32,648 nucleotides of DNA from Nocardioides pocheonensis (GCF_003725535.1 NZ_RJSF01000019.1:521012-553659); one strand, 5' to 3'; shown: positions 22,619 through 31,494, counted from the stretch's first letter. Numbers and translations: made by a program. Notes: generated by a model not told the origin, from the sequence alone.

Positions 22619-23724
22619 ACCTCCGTCGCCGACTCGTCTCCGTCCTCGCCCTCGTCGTCGGAGGGGGTGCCAGCCTCGGACTGGTCACGGCGAGCACACC
22701 CGCGGACGCCACCGGCACGTCGTACCTGCCCCCGATCCGGCACGTCTTCGTGATCAACATCGAGAACAAGGGCTACGACGAGACCTGGGGGCCCGGCTCC
22801 GCCGCGCCGTACCTCTCCCAGACGCTGCGTGCGAAGGGGGTGCTGCTGAACACCTACTACGGCACCGCGCACAACTCCCAGCCCAACTACATCGCCCAGC
22901 TTTCCGGCCAGGGTCCGAACCCGCAGATGCAGGGTGACTGCCAGATCTACTCCTCGTTCGTCGGCGTGGGCACGGTGAGCCCGGGTCAGTTCCTGGGCAG
23001 CGGCTGCGTCTTCCCGTCCGGCGTGCCCAGCCTTCCCCAGCAGCTCACCGAGCACGGGCTGACCTGGAAGGGCTACATGGACGACATGGGCACCCCTTGC
23101 CGGCACCCCGCCCTCGACACCCAGGACACCACCCAGCAGGCGAAGGTGGGCGACCAGTACGCCGCGCGCCACAACCCGTTCGTGTACTTCTCCTGGGTGA
23201 CGAGCTCGCCGCTGTGCGCGCAGCGCGTGGTGGACCTCAGCCAGCTCGACAGCGACCTCGCGTCCACTGCGACGACCCCGAACCTCTCCTACATCACGCC
23301 GGACCTGTGCGACGACGGCCACGACGCGCCCTGCGTCGACGGCCGACCCGGTGGCCTCGCGTCGGCGGACGCGTTCCTGCAGACCTGGGTGCCGAAGATC
23401 CTGGCGTCGCCGGCGTTCCAGAAGGACGGCCTGCTCGTGATCACCGCGGACGAGTCCGACGGCCCGCAGAGCGACGCCAGCGCGTGCTGCGGTGAGGGTC
23501 CGGCGCCCAACTCCGCGCTGCCCGGCATCGTCGGCCTCGGCGGCGGCCGGGTCGGCGCCCTGGTGATCTCCAGGTGGACCAACCCGGGCACGTGGAGCAC
23601 GACGCCGTACAACCACTACTCGCTGCTGGCCTCGATCGAAGACATCTTCGGGCTCGCGCGCCTCGGGTACGCCGGAGCCGACGGCCTGAACCGGTTCGGG
23701 CTGGACGTCTACAACGCCTACTGA
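22615..23724 (+). CDS. Exported phosphoesterase-family protein
   Basis: Secreted protein of 369 residues. An arginine-rich start (NLRRRLVSVLALVVGGGASLG) with TPADATG as a possible cleavage region forms a signal peptide. The mature part begins IRHVFVINIENKGYDETWG, a variant of the phosphoesterase metal motif. It continues with GTAHNSQPNYIAQLSGQ, DDGHD and LLVITADESDG, then ends PYNHYSLLASIEDIFGLARLGYAG. Paired cysteines (for example DACCGEG-like SACCGEG) suit an exported protein with disulfides. GTG 22615 overlaps the upstream stop, so the two phosphoesterases are translationally coupled. The substrate is unknown; the family includes acid phosphatases and phospholipases C. Confidence 0.85.
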   Translation: MNLRRRLVSVLALVVGGGASLGLVTASTPADATGTSYLPPIRHVFVINIENKGYDETWGPGSAAPYLSQTLRAKGVLLNTYYGTAHNSQPNYIAQLSGQGPNPQMQGDCQIYSSFVGVGTVSPGQFLGSGCVFPSGVPSLPQQLTEHGLTWKGYMDDMGTPCRHPALDTQDTTQQAKVGDQYAARHNPFVYFSWVTSSPLCAQRVVDLSQLDSDLASTATTPNLSYITPDLCDDGHDAPCVDGRPGGLASADAFLQTWVPKILASPAFQKDGLLVITADESDGPQSDASACCGEGPAPNSALPGIVGLGGGRVGALVISRWTNPGTWSTTPYNHYSLLASIEDIFGLARLGYAGADGLNRFGLDVYNAY

Positions 23725-23786
23725 CCCGTGCGGGCCGCCCGGCTGCTGTCAGGTTCTGTGCAGGTTCGTGGGCGTTCACTTCAGGT

Positions 23787-25034
23787 GTGGCAACGACCTG
23801 GACCGGTCACACGCCGGCGCCGGCGCACCTGCGCCTGACGGCTGCGCTCGCCCTCGGGCGGCTCGCGGCCTGGCTCTCCCGCGCCGTGCTCGGCCGCTCC
23901 GGCGGCGTGATCGGCGGGCGTGTCCTGGCCGCGGTGGCGCCGGACGCGACCAGCAGGCTCGCCCGGCACCACCGGGTGGTGCTGGTGTCCGGCACCAACG
24001 GCAAGTCGACCTCGACGGCCATGCTCGCGGCCGCCCTCGGGGTCCAGCGTCGTCCGGCCACCAACGCCGACGGCGCCAACACCCCGGCCGGCCTGTGCTG
24101 GACCGTCGCGACCGCCTCGGCTCCCGACGTCGTCCTCGAGGTGGACGAGGCGTGGCTGCCGTGGGCGGTGCGCACGTTCGACCCGGTGGCGGTGGTCCTG
24201 CTGAACCTCGCGCGCGACCAGCTGCACCGCAACCCGGAGGTGTCCCGCCTCGCCCAGCGGTGGCGCGACGCGCTGTCCGCGGTGCCGCTGGTGGTGGCCA
24301 ACGCCGACGACCCGTGGGTCGTCTGGGCGGCCGGGACCGCAGAGCGGCAGGTCTGGGTCGCCGCCGGGCAGGAGTGGGACGAGGACTCGCTGATGTGCCC
24401 CGCCTGCGGTGACCTCCTGGACCGCGGCGCGGCATGGTCGTGCCGGTGCGGAACGGCACGACCCACGCCGGACTGGGTCCTCCGCCCAGGAGCGATCGTG
24501 GCTCCGAACGGCGACGCCGTGCGCTACGCGACGCTGCCGGGGAACAGCAACCTCGCCAACGCCGCGATGGCCCTGGCCGCCGCGGTCGAGCTCGGAATCC
24601 CTCCCGTCGCCGCTGGGCGCTCGCTGGCCGGGGTGAGGGTCGTGGCCGGTCGCTACGCCACCACGCGCGTCGGCAACCACGAGATCCGGCTGGTGCTGGC
24701 GAAGAACCCGGCGAGCTGGCGCTCCGCCCTCGACATGATCGGCGGGGACTCCGCCGCGGTGCTGCTGGCGTTCAACGCCGAGGGCGCCGACGGTCGGGAC
24801 ACCTCGTGGCTCTACGACGTCGACTTCTCGGTGCTGCGCGGCCGGAGCGTGGTCGTCTGCGGGAGTCGCGCGACCGATCTCGCCGTCCGGCTCGAGATGG
24901 CGGGCGTCGAGGTCGCGGGCCAGTACGCCGACGAGCGGACCGCCCTGCACGCGATCCGCCCCGGCACGGTCGACCTGCTGGCGACGTACACCGCCTTCCA
25001 GCATGCTCGGCGGGCGCTCACCCGTGCGGCCTGA
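23787..25034 (+). CDS. murT: MurT: lipid II isoglutaminyl synthase, Mur-ligase-like subunit
   Basis: A 415-residue Mur-ligase-fold protein that with GatD amidates the D-glutamate of lipid II. The P-loop is GTNGKSTST (G69 onward). ANTPAGLCWTVA and VVLEVDEAWLP follow, then VVLLNLARDQLHRNPEVSRLAQRW. A Cys4 ribbon (C204, C207, C219, C221) is characteristic of MurT. The C-terminal domain contains LAKNPASWRSALDMI and AFNAEGADGRDTSWLYDVDF. I chose GTG 23787, since the frame upstream is non-homologous; its ribosome site is weak. It overlaps gatD, as is usual for this pair. This is a housekeeping cell-wall function unrelated to steroids. Confidence 0.92.
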   Translation: MATTWTGHTPAPAHLRLTAALALGRLAAWLSRAVLGRSGGVIGGRVLAAVAPDATSRLARHHRVVLVSGTNGKSTSTAMLAAALGVQRRPATNADGANTPAGLCWTVATASAPDVVLEVDEAWLPWAVRTFDPVAVVLLNLARDQLHRNPEVSRLAQRWRDALSAVPLVVANADDPWVVWAAGTAERQVWVAAGQEWDEDSLMCPACGDLLDRGAAWSCRCGTARPTPDWVLRPGAIVAPNGDAVRYATLPGNSNLANAAMALAAAVELGIPPVAAGRSLAGVRVVAGRYATTRVGNHEIRLVLAKNPASWRSALDMIGGDSAAVLLAFNAEGADGRDTSWLYDVDFSVLRGRSVVVCGSRATDLAVRLEMAGVEVAGQYADERTALHAIRPGTVDLLATYTAFQHARRALTRAA

Positions 25035-25761
25035 GCGGGTCGGCATCGTCGTGGTCTACCCGCGCCTGCTCGGCCTGTACGGCGACCGCGGCAACGGGAT
25101 CGCCGTCCAGCACCGAGCCGAGGCCCGCGGCATCCCGACGTCTCTCGTGGAGGTCGAGCCGGGCGACCCCATTCCCGAGCAGGGTGACCTCTACCTGGTC
25201 GGCGGCGGCGAGGACCGGAGCATGACCGCGGCGGCTCGCCTGCTCGACGCGCAGGCCGGTCTCCGGCGCGCGGTCGAGGCGGGCGCCGGGTGCCTGGCCG
25301 TCTGTGCGGGGCTGCAGCTGCTCGCGCGCGAGTACGTCGGGCACGACGGCTCCGTCCGGCCCGGGCTCGGCCTGCTCGACGTGACCTGCGGGCGGCTGCC
25401 GGGCCCCCGGGCCGTGGGTGAGGTGGTCGCCCGCTCCGAGATCGACGGGTCGGCCCTGCTCGGCTTCGAGAACCACCAGGGCGACGCGGTGCTCGGCCCG
25501 CTGGCCCGCCCGCTGGGTGTCGTCGCGGTGGGCCGGGGCAACGGCCACGACCGGCTCGAAGGGGCCCGGCAGGGCCGCGTGATCGGCACCTACCTGCACG
25601 GCCCGGTGCTGGTCCGCAACCCCGCGCTGGCGGACTGGCTGCTCGCCCAGGCGGTCGGGCACGACCTCGCCCCGCTGGCCGATGCCCGGGTCGAACGGCT
25701 GCGGCGCGAGCGGCTCCGCGCGGCCCCCACGCTGCGCGCACGCCGGCTGCGGCGCGGTTGA
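25024..25761 (+). CDS. gatD: GatD: lipid II isoglutaminyl synthase, glutamine amidotransferase subunit
   Basis: Class I glutamine amidotransferase of the CobB/CobQ type, 245 residues. It releases ammonia from glutamine for MurT. It begins VGIVVVYPRLLGLYGDRGN, the family start. The nucleophile is C94 in CLAVCAGLQLLA and the catalytic histidine is in GTYLHGPVLVRNP. GTG 25024 gives a family-like N-terminus and an 11-bp overlap with murT; ATG 25003 would add seven residues. The arginine-rich tail (RLRRERLRAAPTLRARRLRRG) is typical of high-GC homologues. Confidence 0.92.
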   Translation: MRPERVGIVVVYPRLLGLYGDRGNGIAVQHRAEARGIPTSLVEVEPGDPIPEQGDLYLVGGGEDRSMTAAARLLDAQAGLRRAVEAGAGCLAVCAGLQLLAREYVGHDGSVRPGLGLLDVTCGRLPGPRAVGEVVARSEIDGSALLGFENHQGDAVLGPLARPLGVVAVGRGNGHDRLEGARQGRVIGTYLHGPVLVRNPALADWLLAQAVGHDLAPLADARVERLRRERLRAAPTLRARRLRRG

Positions 25762-25783
25762 GCCGGGCCGTCATCAGCCGGGC

Positions 25784-26287
25784 CTAGCGCACGCGGTCCG
25801 GCGGGTGCCACGGACGCCGACGCGGCAGCCACCGGGGCACGGCGGCGGTGTAGGCCTCGTAGGAGGCGCCGTAGGTGCGTCGCAGGGTCGGCTCCTCGTA
25901 GCCGCGGACGAACGCGGTGACGGCGAGCAGGAACGCCGCCAGCCAGGCCCCCACGCCGACGCTGGCGAACATCACGGCCTGGCCGGCGATCGCCCCGGCG
26001 ACGCCCAGGTACATCGGGTTGCGCACCCACCGGTAGAGGCCACCGACGACGAGCTCCTCGGTCGGGGCCACCGGCGCCGGCGTCCCGCGCCCCTCGACCA
26101 CGAACTGCACGAAGGTCGCCACGACCAGGGCGGCGCCGGCCGCGGTCACCACGGCGCCGGTCGCCTGCGCCCAAACGGGCGCGCCGCCGTTCCACCGGGT
26201 GACGAGCCACGGGACGAGCACCGCGGTGCTGCCCGGCGCGAGCACGAAGAACGCCAGGGAGCCGAGGGCGGCGCGTCGTCGGGCCAT
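25784..26287 (-). CDS. Isoprenylcysteine carboxyl methyltransferase-like membrane protein
   Basis: Integral membrane protein of 167 residues with about four hydrophobic segments. YRWVRNPMYLGVAG and the C-terminal EEPTLRRTYGASYEAYTAAVPRWLPR are the SAM-binding signature of the ICMT/PEMT-like family. The bacterial substrates of these enzymes are mostly unknown, so methylation of a lipid or small molecule is inferred. It starts at ATG 26287, nine bases after the dienelactone-hydrolase-like stop, and so may be the fourth gene of the kstD transcript. It is convergent with gatD across 22 bp, which contains agccgggcc twice as a direct repeat rather than a hairpin. Confidence 0.83.
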   Translation of the reverse strand: MARRRAALGSLAFFVLAPGSTAVLVPWLVTRWNGGAPVWAQATGAVVTAAGAALVVATFVQFVVEGRGTPAPVAPTEELVVGGLYRWVRNPMYLGVAGAIAGQAVMFASVGVGAWLAAFLLAVTAFVRGYEEPTLRRTYGASYEAYTAAVPRWLPRRRPWHPPDRVR

Positions 26288-26296
26288 GCGCCGAAC

Positions 26297-27031
26297 CTAG
26301 ACCCGCAGCTTGTCCTCGAAGAAGGCGATCGTGCGGTCGACCGCCTCCTGCCGCCGGTGCTCGGTCAGGGTGGCGTGCTGGCGGCCGGGGAACTCCACCC
26401 TCAGGAACGCGTCGCCCAGCTCGCGGGTCAGCGTGGTGAACCGCTTGCCCACCATCGGGTCGGACCGGTAGCGCAGGCCCAGCACCTCGCACCCCGCGGC
26501 GGCCCGCGCCTTCACGGCGGCGAGGTCGCCGGGCGAGAGGTTGAGGTCGGCCGAGCGCCGCGGCGTCACCGCGATCGGAGCCGACGGCTGGGCGAGGACC
26601 GGCGCCGCGACGGACGGGTCGACCATCATCGCCAGGGCGAAGCCGCCGGTGAAGCACATGCCGAGCGCACCGACGCCGGGGCCGCCCAGCTCGGCGTGCA
26701 GCGTCCGCGCGAGGCTGCGCAGCCAGTCCGCGACCGGCTGGGTCTGCCCGAGTGCGAGCAGGCTCATCTCCCTGCTCACGCAGATCCGGCCCAGCGTGCG
26801 GGCCACCGGCAGTACCCCGTTCGCGCCGCCCGGCGTCCCGAACAGGTGCGGCATCACGACGGTGAAGCCCGCGGCGACCACCTCGTCGGCGTACGCGATC
26901 ACGGCGGGGGTGATGCCGGGGATCTCGGAGATCACGATCACGCCGGGGCCGCTGCCCCTGCGGTACGTCGCGTGCGTGGTGCCGTCGTGCGTGTGCTCGC
27001 CGCTGGTCCAGCCGTCGAGGGCGTCCATCAC
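26297..27031 (-). CDS. Dienelactone hydrolase family protein
   Basis: Alpha/beta hydrolase of 244 residues. The cysteine nucleophile lies in GALGMCFTGGFAL, where classic dienelactone hydrolases have GxCxGG. The acid is probably in YRSDPMVG and the histidine in PGRQHATLTEH. VIVISEIPGITP near the N-terminus is also typical. It would hydrolyse a lactone or ester, perhaps a ring-degradation by-product, but no step of known steroid catabolism requires it, so the role is open. GTG 27031 (GAGG eight bases upstream) or ATG 27028 starts it, 10 bases after the hydratase stop. It is third in the kstD transcript. Confidence 0.85.
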   Translation of the reverse strand: MMDALDGWTSGEHTHDGTTHATYRRGSGPGVIVISEIPGITPAVIAYADEVVAAGFTVVMPHLFGTPGGANGVLPVARTLGRICVSREMSLLALGQTQPVADWLRSLARTLHAELGGPGVGALGMCFTGGFALAMMVDPSVAAPVLAQPSAPIAVTPRRSADLNLSPGDLAAVKARAAAGCEVLGLRYRSDPMVGKRFTTLTRELGDAFLRVEFPGRQHATLTEHRRQEAVDRTIAFFEDKLRV

Positions 27032-27041
27032 AGCGTCCGCC

Positions 27042-27944
27042 TCAACGGGGCGTCAGCACGCAGTCGGCCAGCACGGGGGCTCCGTCGCGCTCCTGGCGGG
27101 GCGAGTCGATGGTCGCGGTGACGACGATGTCGTCGTCGCGCTCCCAGGCCTGGACCCGGATCGTCTCGCCCGGGAACACCACGCCCGCGAACCGCGCGCC
27201 GAACGCCTGCACCCGCGCGGCGTCCCCGCCGAGCAGGTCGTCGGTGACCGTGCGGAGGACGATGCCGTAGGAGCACAGGCCGTGCAGGATCGGCGCCGGG
27301 AAACCAGCCGCCTGGGCGAAGGCAGGGTCGGCGTGCAGCGGGTTGCGGTCCCCGCAGAGCCGGTAGAGCAGCGCCTGCTGCGGCGTGACGTCGTACGTCG
27401 TGTCGGTGTCCGGCTTGCGGTCCGGGACCTCCACGGCGGTCGACGCGCCGCGGTCGCCGCCCCAGCCGCCCTCGCCGCGCACGAAGATCGACGACCGGAC
27501 GGTCCACAGCTCCTCGCCCTCGCCGGTGGTCGAGCCTGCCGAGGCCCGAGCCACGCCCTCCTGCCAGATCACGGCGGCCTTGCCCTTGTCCCACACGTCG
27601 CTGATCCGCGTCGAGAGCACGGCCGAGCCCGCGGTGGGGATCGCGCCGCGCACCTCGATCGCCTGGCTGCCGTGCACGACCTGGCCGAGGTTGATGTCGC
27701 AGCCGGGCAGGTCCAGCGGCGGCGGGTCGGTCTCGTGGAACGTCGGGGCGACGATGCCGAACGAGGGCAGGACCTGGAGGTGCTCGTCGTCGAGGGTGTA
27801 GCGGAGGGCCCGGGGGTCCAGGTTGTCGCCGGCGCGCGAGCCGGCACCGATGCCCAGGTGGTAGAGCAGCACGTCGCTGCTGGTCCACGAGAACGAGCGG
27901 TCCGGCAGCGGGGCTCCGATGGCGACGTCGGGATCGATCGGCAT
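27042..27944 (-). CDS. chsH3: Double hot-dog MaoC enoyl-CoA hydratase (ChsH3/Hsd4B-like)
   Basis: Hydratase of 300 residues with two hot-dog repeats; only the second has the full hydratase-2 motif (LLYRLCGDRNPLHADPAFAQ, then FPAPILHGLCSYG). It should hydrate a steroid enoyl-CoA during side-chain oxidation. In M. tuberculosis Rv3538 sits next to kstD (Rv3537) and has this architecture; the local order kstD-hydratase is the same here. SSIFVRGEGGWGGDRG is also a family block. Odd feature: SAGSTTGEG, just before ELWTVR, is encoded by a copy of the interspersed repeat (27523-27546). ATG 27944 shares its A with the kstD stop (TGATG), so the two are coupled. Confidence 0.9.
   Translation of the reverse strand: MPIDPDVAIGAPLPDRSFSWTSSDVLLYHLGIGAGSRAGDNLDPRALRYTLDDEHLQVLPSFGIVAPTFHETDPPPLDLPGCDINLGQVVHGSQAIEVRGAIPTAGSAVLSTRISDVWDKGKAAVIWQEGVARASAGSTTGEGEELWTVRSSIFVRGEGGWGGDRGASTAVEVPDRKPDTDTTYDVTPQQALLYRLCGDRNPLHADPAFAQAAGFPAPILHGLCSYGIVLRTVTDDLLGGDAARVQAFGARFAGVVFPGETIRVQAWERDDDIVVTATIDSPRQERDGAPVLADCVLTPR
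27523..27546 (-). repeat. Interspersed repeat copy inside the MaoC hydratase gene
   Basis: On the minus strand this reads as ggcctcggcaggctcgaccaccgg, broken here as ggcctcggcagg + ctcgaccaccgg, with three differences from the chsH2 copy. It encodes SAGSTTG in the same frame and orientation relative to its gene as the copy in chsH2. Confidence 0.75.
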
Positions 27945-29686
27945 CAGGCAGCCCCTCCTGCGGTCAGGTCGTTCTCGGTGGTGCCGGTGCTCGTGCCGCC
28001 GGCCGTGGCGACGCGCGCGATGTCCTCCGCGGCGAGGTAGCCGAACACGATCGCCGGTCCGATCGTCCCGCCGGGTCCCGGGTAGGTGTTGCCCATGACC
28101 GCCGAGGAGACGTTGCCGGCGGCGTACAGGCCCGGGATCGGCGTGCCGTCGGCCCGCAGCACCCGCGCGTGCTCGTCGGTGACCAGCCCGCCCTTCGTGC
28201 CGAGGTCGCCGGGCACGATCTTCACGGCGTAGAAGGGTGCCTGGTCGATCGTGTGCAGCGAGCAGTTCGGGGTGACCCGCGGGTCGGAGTAGTACTTGTC
28301 GTAGGCGCTCTCGCCGCGATGGAAGTCCTCGTCCACGCCGATGCGAGCGAAGCCGTTGAACCGCTCGACGGTGTCCTCGAGTGCGTGGGCCGGCACGCCG
28401 ATCTTCTCGGCCAGGTCGGCCACCGAGCCGGCCTTCACCACGACGCCGGCCTTGTACCAGCTGCCCGGGAACGGCTGCCGGGGCCCGAGACCGGCGAAGA
28501 GGTAGCGGTTGCGGTAGCGCTGGTCGATCACCATCCAGGCGGGCACGTGCGACACGCCGGTCGCCTCGCCCTCGTAGATCGCGTGGGTCGCCTCGACGTA
28601 CGGCAGCGCCTCGTTCATGAAGCGCCGTCCGGCGGCGTTCACGATGATCGAGCCGGGCAGGTTGCGCTCGGCCAGGCAGAACCACGCCCGGCCCGGCAAC
28701 GGGATCGTCGGCCCCCACCACGCGTCGTCCATCAGGTCGGTGGCGGCGCCTGCGGTGATGCCGGCGAGGTGACCGCCGCCGGTATTCCACTCGGCGCCGG
28801 TCGACCACGCGCTGTCGGTGGGCTGCGGGAGGAACTTCTCGCGGAGCTCCTGGTTCTTCTCGAAGCCGCCGCTGCCCAGGATCACCCCCCGGCTCGCGCG
28901 GATCTCCTGGGGGCGCCCGTCGCGGAGCACCGTCACGCCGACGACGCGGCCGTCCTCGAGGAGCAGGTCGGTGAGATCGGCGTCGTAGACGACCGGCACG
29001 CCCGCGTCGACGAGGCCCTGACGCAGCCCGATCGCGATCGCGTTGCCCATCCCGTACATCTTCCGGCCCAGCACTATCGCCAGGATCCGGCGCAGCATCA
29101 CCTTGAGCAGGGTCAGCGGGCCCTTGAGCGTGCGCATGCCCAGGCTGATCTTGCGGAAGTCGGCCTGCATCACGACGAGGTTGGCCGGGGCCTTCGTGTA
29201 CGGCGGGGTGAGCCGCTCGAGCTCGTCGCCGAGGAAGCGCGCGTCCAGCGGCACGGGCTCGACGCTGCGGCCGCGGGCGCGGCCGCCGGGCTGCTCGGGG
29301 AGGTAGTCGGAGTACTCCGGGACCCAGGTGAACCGGACCGGCGTGTTCTCCCGCAGGAAGTCCATCACCTCGGGGCCGCGCTCGAGGTAGGTGTCGCGCC
29401 GCACCTTCGGCACGACGTCGCCGACGATCGCGTCGAGGTACCGGCGGGACTCCTCCAGGTCGCCGGGGGAGACCTGTCCGGCCTCGCGCAGCGCGTAGTT
29501 CCCCGGGATCCACACGCCGCCGCCGGACCGCGCGGTGGAGCCCCCGAAGTAGCTGCTCTTCTCGACCAGCACGGTGTCCAGGCCCTGGCGCGCGGCGGCC
29601 AGCGCTGCGGTCATGCCGGCGCCGCCGGCACCGACGACCACGACGTCGTACGCCGGCTTCAGGGGGACGTCTCCAGGGGCCCTCAT
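27944..29686 (-). CDS. kstD: 3-ketosteroid delta1-dehydrogenase
   Basis: FAD-dependent flavoprotein of 580 residues that introduces the C1-C2 double bond into ring A of 3-ketosteroids, the step that with 9-alpha-hydroxylation opens ring B. The dinucleotide motif is VVVVGAGGAGMTAALAA (G19-G24), followed by LVEKSSYFGGSTARSGGGVWIP. The C-terminal GNTYPGPGGTIGPAIVFGY (tyrosine near residue 535) carries the conserved Tyr/Gly pair of the active site, and RKMYGMGNA and GSWYKAG are further family blocks. Length fits Rv3537 (about 563). The ATG is 10 bases from the KstR operator and eight bases after a TACAGT -10 on this strand (29700-29695), so it seems leaderless. It heads a four-gene minus-strand transcript. 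Confidence 0.94.
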   Translation of the reverse strand: MRAPGDVPLKPAYDVVVVGAGGAGMTAALAAARQGLDTVLVEKSSYFGGSTARSGGGVWIPGNYALREAGQVSPGDLEESRRYLDAIVGDVVPKVRRDTYLERGPEVMDFLRENTPVRFTWVPEYSDYLPEQPGGRARGRSVEPVPLDARFLGDELERLTPPYTKAPANLVVMQADFRKISLGMRTLKGPLTLLKVMLRRILAIVLGRKMYGMGNAIAIGLRQGLVDAGVPVVYDADLTDLLLEDGRVVGVTVLRDGRPQEIRASRGVILGSGGFEKNQELREKFLPQPTDSAWSTGAEWNTGGGHLAGITAGAATDLMDDAWWGPTIPLPGRAWFCLAERNLPGSIIVNAAGRRFMNEALPYVEATHAIYEGEATGVSHVPAWMVIDQRYRNRYLFAGLGPRQPFPGSWYKAGVVVKAGSVADLAEKIGVPAHALEDTVERFNGFARIGVDEDFHRGESAYDKYYSDPRVTPNCSLHTIDQAPFYAVKIVPGDLGTKGGLVTDEHARVLRADGTPIPGLYAAGNVSSAVMGNTYPGPGGTIGPAIVFGYLAAEDIARVATAGGTSTGTTENDLTAGGAA

Positions 29687-29696
29687 GGCGAGAAAC

Positions 29697-29710
29697 TGTA
29701 ACAGGTTCTA
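29697..29710. promoter_or_regulatory. KstR operator between kstD and hsaE
   Basis: tgtaacaggttcta matches TNNAACNNGTTNNA at all fixed positions in a 35-bp divergent gap. The -10 for hsaE, TAGTAT (29709-29714), starts within it. The -10 for kstD, TACAGT (minus, 29700-29695), overlaps its other end. Both predicted transcripts would begin at or next to the start codon. Confidence 0.9.
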
Positions 29711-29721
29711 GTATCAGTGTC

Positions 29722-30555
29722 GTGACCACTCAGGATGCCATCGGAGGCGCCGCGCCCGCCGCCGTGCAGGCGGCCGTCGACCGGCTCGCGCAGGCGCAGG
29801 CGACCGGCGTCCCGTGCGCCCCCGTGCGCGACCTCATCGGCACCGACGACCTCGACGCGGCGTACGCCGTGCAGCAGGGTCTGGTCCGGGCCCGGCTCGA
29901 CGCCGGCGCCACCGTGGTCGGCCGCAAGATCGGGGCGACCTCGAAGGCGGTGCAGGACCAGCTCGGCGTGGACCAGCCCGACTTCGGCTACCTGCTGGAC
30001 GAGATGGACGTCAGTGACGCCGCCCACGAGGGAGGCGGCCCGATCTCGATGCGCACGCTCCTGCAGCCGCGCGTCGAGGCGGAGGTGGCCTTCCGGCTCG
30101 GCCGCGACATCGACGTGCCGGAGGACCAGATCACGCTGGCCTTCGTGCGCGAGGCCGTCGACGTCGCGCTGCCCGCCCTGGAGATCGTCGACTCGCGCAT
30201 CGCCGACTGGAAGATCGGCTTCACCGACACCGTGGCCGACTGCGCCTCCAGTGGGCTGTTCGTGGTCGGCAGCGAGGGCAAGCCGCTGAGCGAGCTGGAG
30301 CCCGTCGACGTCGAGATGTCGCTGACCATCAACGGCGAGGAGCGGTCGTCGGGCAACGGCGCCGCGTGCCTGGGCGACCCGCTGGAGGCGCTGCGCTGGC
30401 TGGCGGTGCAGTCGGCTCGCTTCGGTGACCCGCTGCGAGCCGGCCAGCTGGTCCTGTCCGGGGCCCTCGGCCCGTTCGTGCCGTTCGCCCCGGGCGACCG
30501 GGTGGTGGCGTCGATCAGCGGGTTCGACCCGTTGTCGGTGACCTTTTCCGAGTGA
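29722..30555 (+). CDS. hsaE: HsaE: 2-hydroxyhexa-2,4-dienoate hydratase
   Basis: Hydratase of 277 residues in the MhpD/TesE family, adding water to 2-hydroxyhexa-2,4-dienoate, a product of HsaD cleavage, to give 4-hydroxy-2-oxohexanoate. Key blocks are [40 protein letters not shown] (metal-binding glutamates), [14 protein letters not shown] and [17 protein letters not shown]. Order hsaE-hsaG-hsaF opposite kstD is the same as in M. tuberculosis (Rv3536c-Rv3534c and Rv3537). GTG 29722 lies eight bases after TAGTAT, and no ribosome site is seen, so translation is probably leaderless. Confidence 0.94.
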   Translation: MTTQDAIGGAAPAAVQAAVDRLAQAQATGVPCAPVRDLIGTDDLDAAYAVQQGLVRARLDAGATVVGRKIGATSKAVQDQLGVDQPDFGYLLDEMDVSDAAHEGGGPISMRTLLQPRVEAEVAFRLGRDIDVPEDQITLAFVREAVDVALPALEIVDSRIADWKIGFTDTVADCASSGLFVVGSEGKPLSELEPVDVEMSLTINGEERSSGNGAACLGDPLEALRWLAVQSARFGDPLRAGQLVLSGALGPFVPFAPGDRVVASISGFDPLSVTFSE

Positions 30556-30575
30556 TCGTCGAGAGTAGGAGCACC

Positions 30576-31481
30576 ATGACCAAGCTGACCGCGGCCATCG
30601 TGGGTCCCGGCAACATCGGCACCGACCTGATGTACAAGCTGCTGCGCAGCGAGGTGATCGAGCCGCGCTGGATGATCGGGGTCGTCCCCGACAGTCCCGG
30701 CCTCGCGCGCGCCGAGGCGCAGGGCCTGGTGGCCAGTCACGAGGGCGTGGACTGGCTGCTCAAGCAGGACGAGCTGCCCGACCTGATCTTCGAGGCGACG
30801 AGTGCCTACGTGCACCGCGAGTACGCGCCCCGGTACGCCGAGGCCGGCATCCGCGCGGTCGACCTGACGCCCGCGGCCGTCGGCCCCGCGTGCATCCCGG
30901 CCGTCAACGGCGACGAGCACGCGGGCGCGGAGAACGTCAACATGATCACCTGCGGCGGTCAGGCCACGATCCCGATGGTGGCCGCGGTCTCCCGCGTCAC
31001 CCCGGTGTCCTACGCCGAGATCGTCGCCTCGGTCGCGTCGCTGTCGGCCGGCCCGGGCACCCGTCAGAACATCGACGAGTTCACCCGCACCACGGCAGCC
31101 GGCGTGGAGACGATCGGCGGCGCCGAGCAGGGCAAGGCGATCATCATCCTCAACCCGGCCGAACCGCCGATGATCATGCGCGACACGATCTTCTGCGCCG
31201 TCGGCCCCGACGCCGACCGCGACGCGATCACCGAGTCGGTGCACCGCATGGTCGCCGCGGTGCAGGACTACGTGCCCGGCTACCGGCTGCTCCAGGAGCC
31301 GCAGTTCGACGACCCGTCGCCCGCCACCCGAGGCGCGACCAAGGTCAGCGTCTTCATCGAGGTCGAGGGTGCCGGCGACTTCCTGCCGCCGTACTCCGGC
31401 AACCTCGACATCATGACCGCCGCCGCCACCCGCGCGGGTGAGGGCATGGCCAGGGCCGCGCTCGCCGCGACCGCTGGTTGA
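30576..31481 (+). CDS. hsaG: HsaG: acylating propionaldehyde/acetaldehyde dehydrogenase
   Basis: NAD- and CoA-dependent dehydrogenase of 301 residues that turns the aldehyde from HsaF into propionyl-CoA (or acetyl-CoA), receiving it by channelling in the HsaF-HsaG complex. The Rossmann motif is [16 protein letters not shown], the catalytic cysteine is C106 in [10 protein letters not shown], and [20 protein letters not shown] and [16 protein letters not shown] are conserved. ATG 30576 has TAGGAG four bases upstream and lies 20 bp after hsaE. Its stop codon (31479-31481) is provided by an antisense-oriented copy of the interspersed repeat, so the C-terminus ends ATAG. Confidence 0.95.
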   Translation: MTKLTAAIVGPGNIGTDLMYKLLRSEVIEPRWMIGVVPDSPGLARAEAQGLVASHEGVDWLLKQDELPDLIFEATSAYVHREYAPRYAEAGIRAVDLTPAAVGPACIPAVNGDEHAGAENVNMITCGGQATIPMVAAVSRVTPVSYAEIVASVASLSAGPGTRQNIDEFTRTTAAGVETIGGAEQGKAIIILNPAEPPMIMRDTIFCAVGPDADRDAITESVHRMVAAVQDYVPGYRLLQEPQFDDPSPATRGATKVSVFIEVEGAGDFLPPYSGNLDIMTAAATRAGEGMARAALAATAG

Positions 31482-31494
31482 GCCTGCCGAAACC
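31476..31494 (-). repeat. Short interspersed repeat at the hsaG stop codon
   Basis: ggttgagcctgccgaaacc is the exact reverse complement of 19193-19211 in chsH2. Here it is antisense to the gene and its internal tga is the hsaG stop. The hsaF ribosome site (AAGGGAG, 31495-31501) begins directly after it. Confidence 0.92.

Noticed and set aside
25762-25783. Terminator hairpin between gatD and the ICMT-like gene
   Set aside because: The repeated agccgggcc is a direct, not inverted, repeat.
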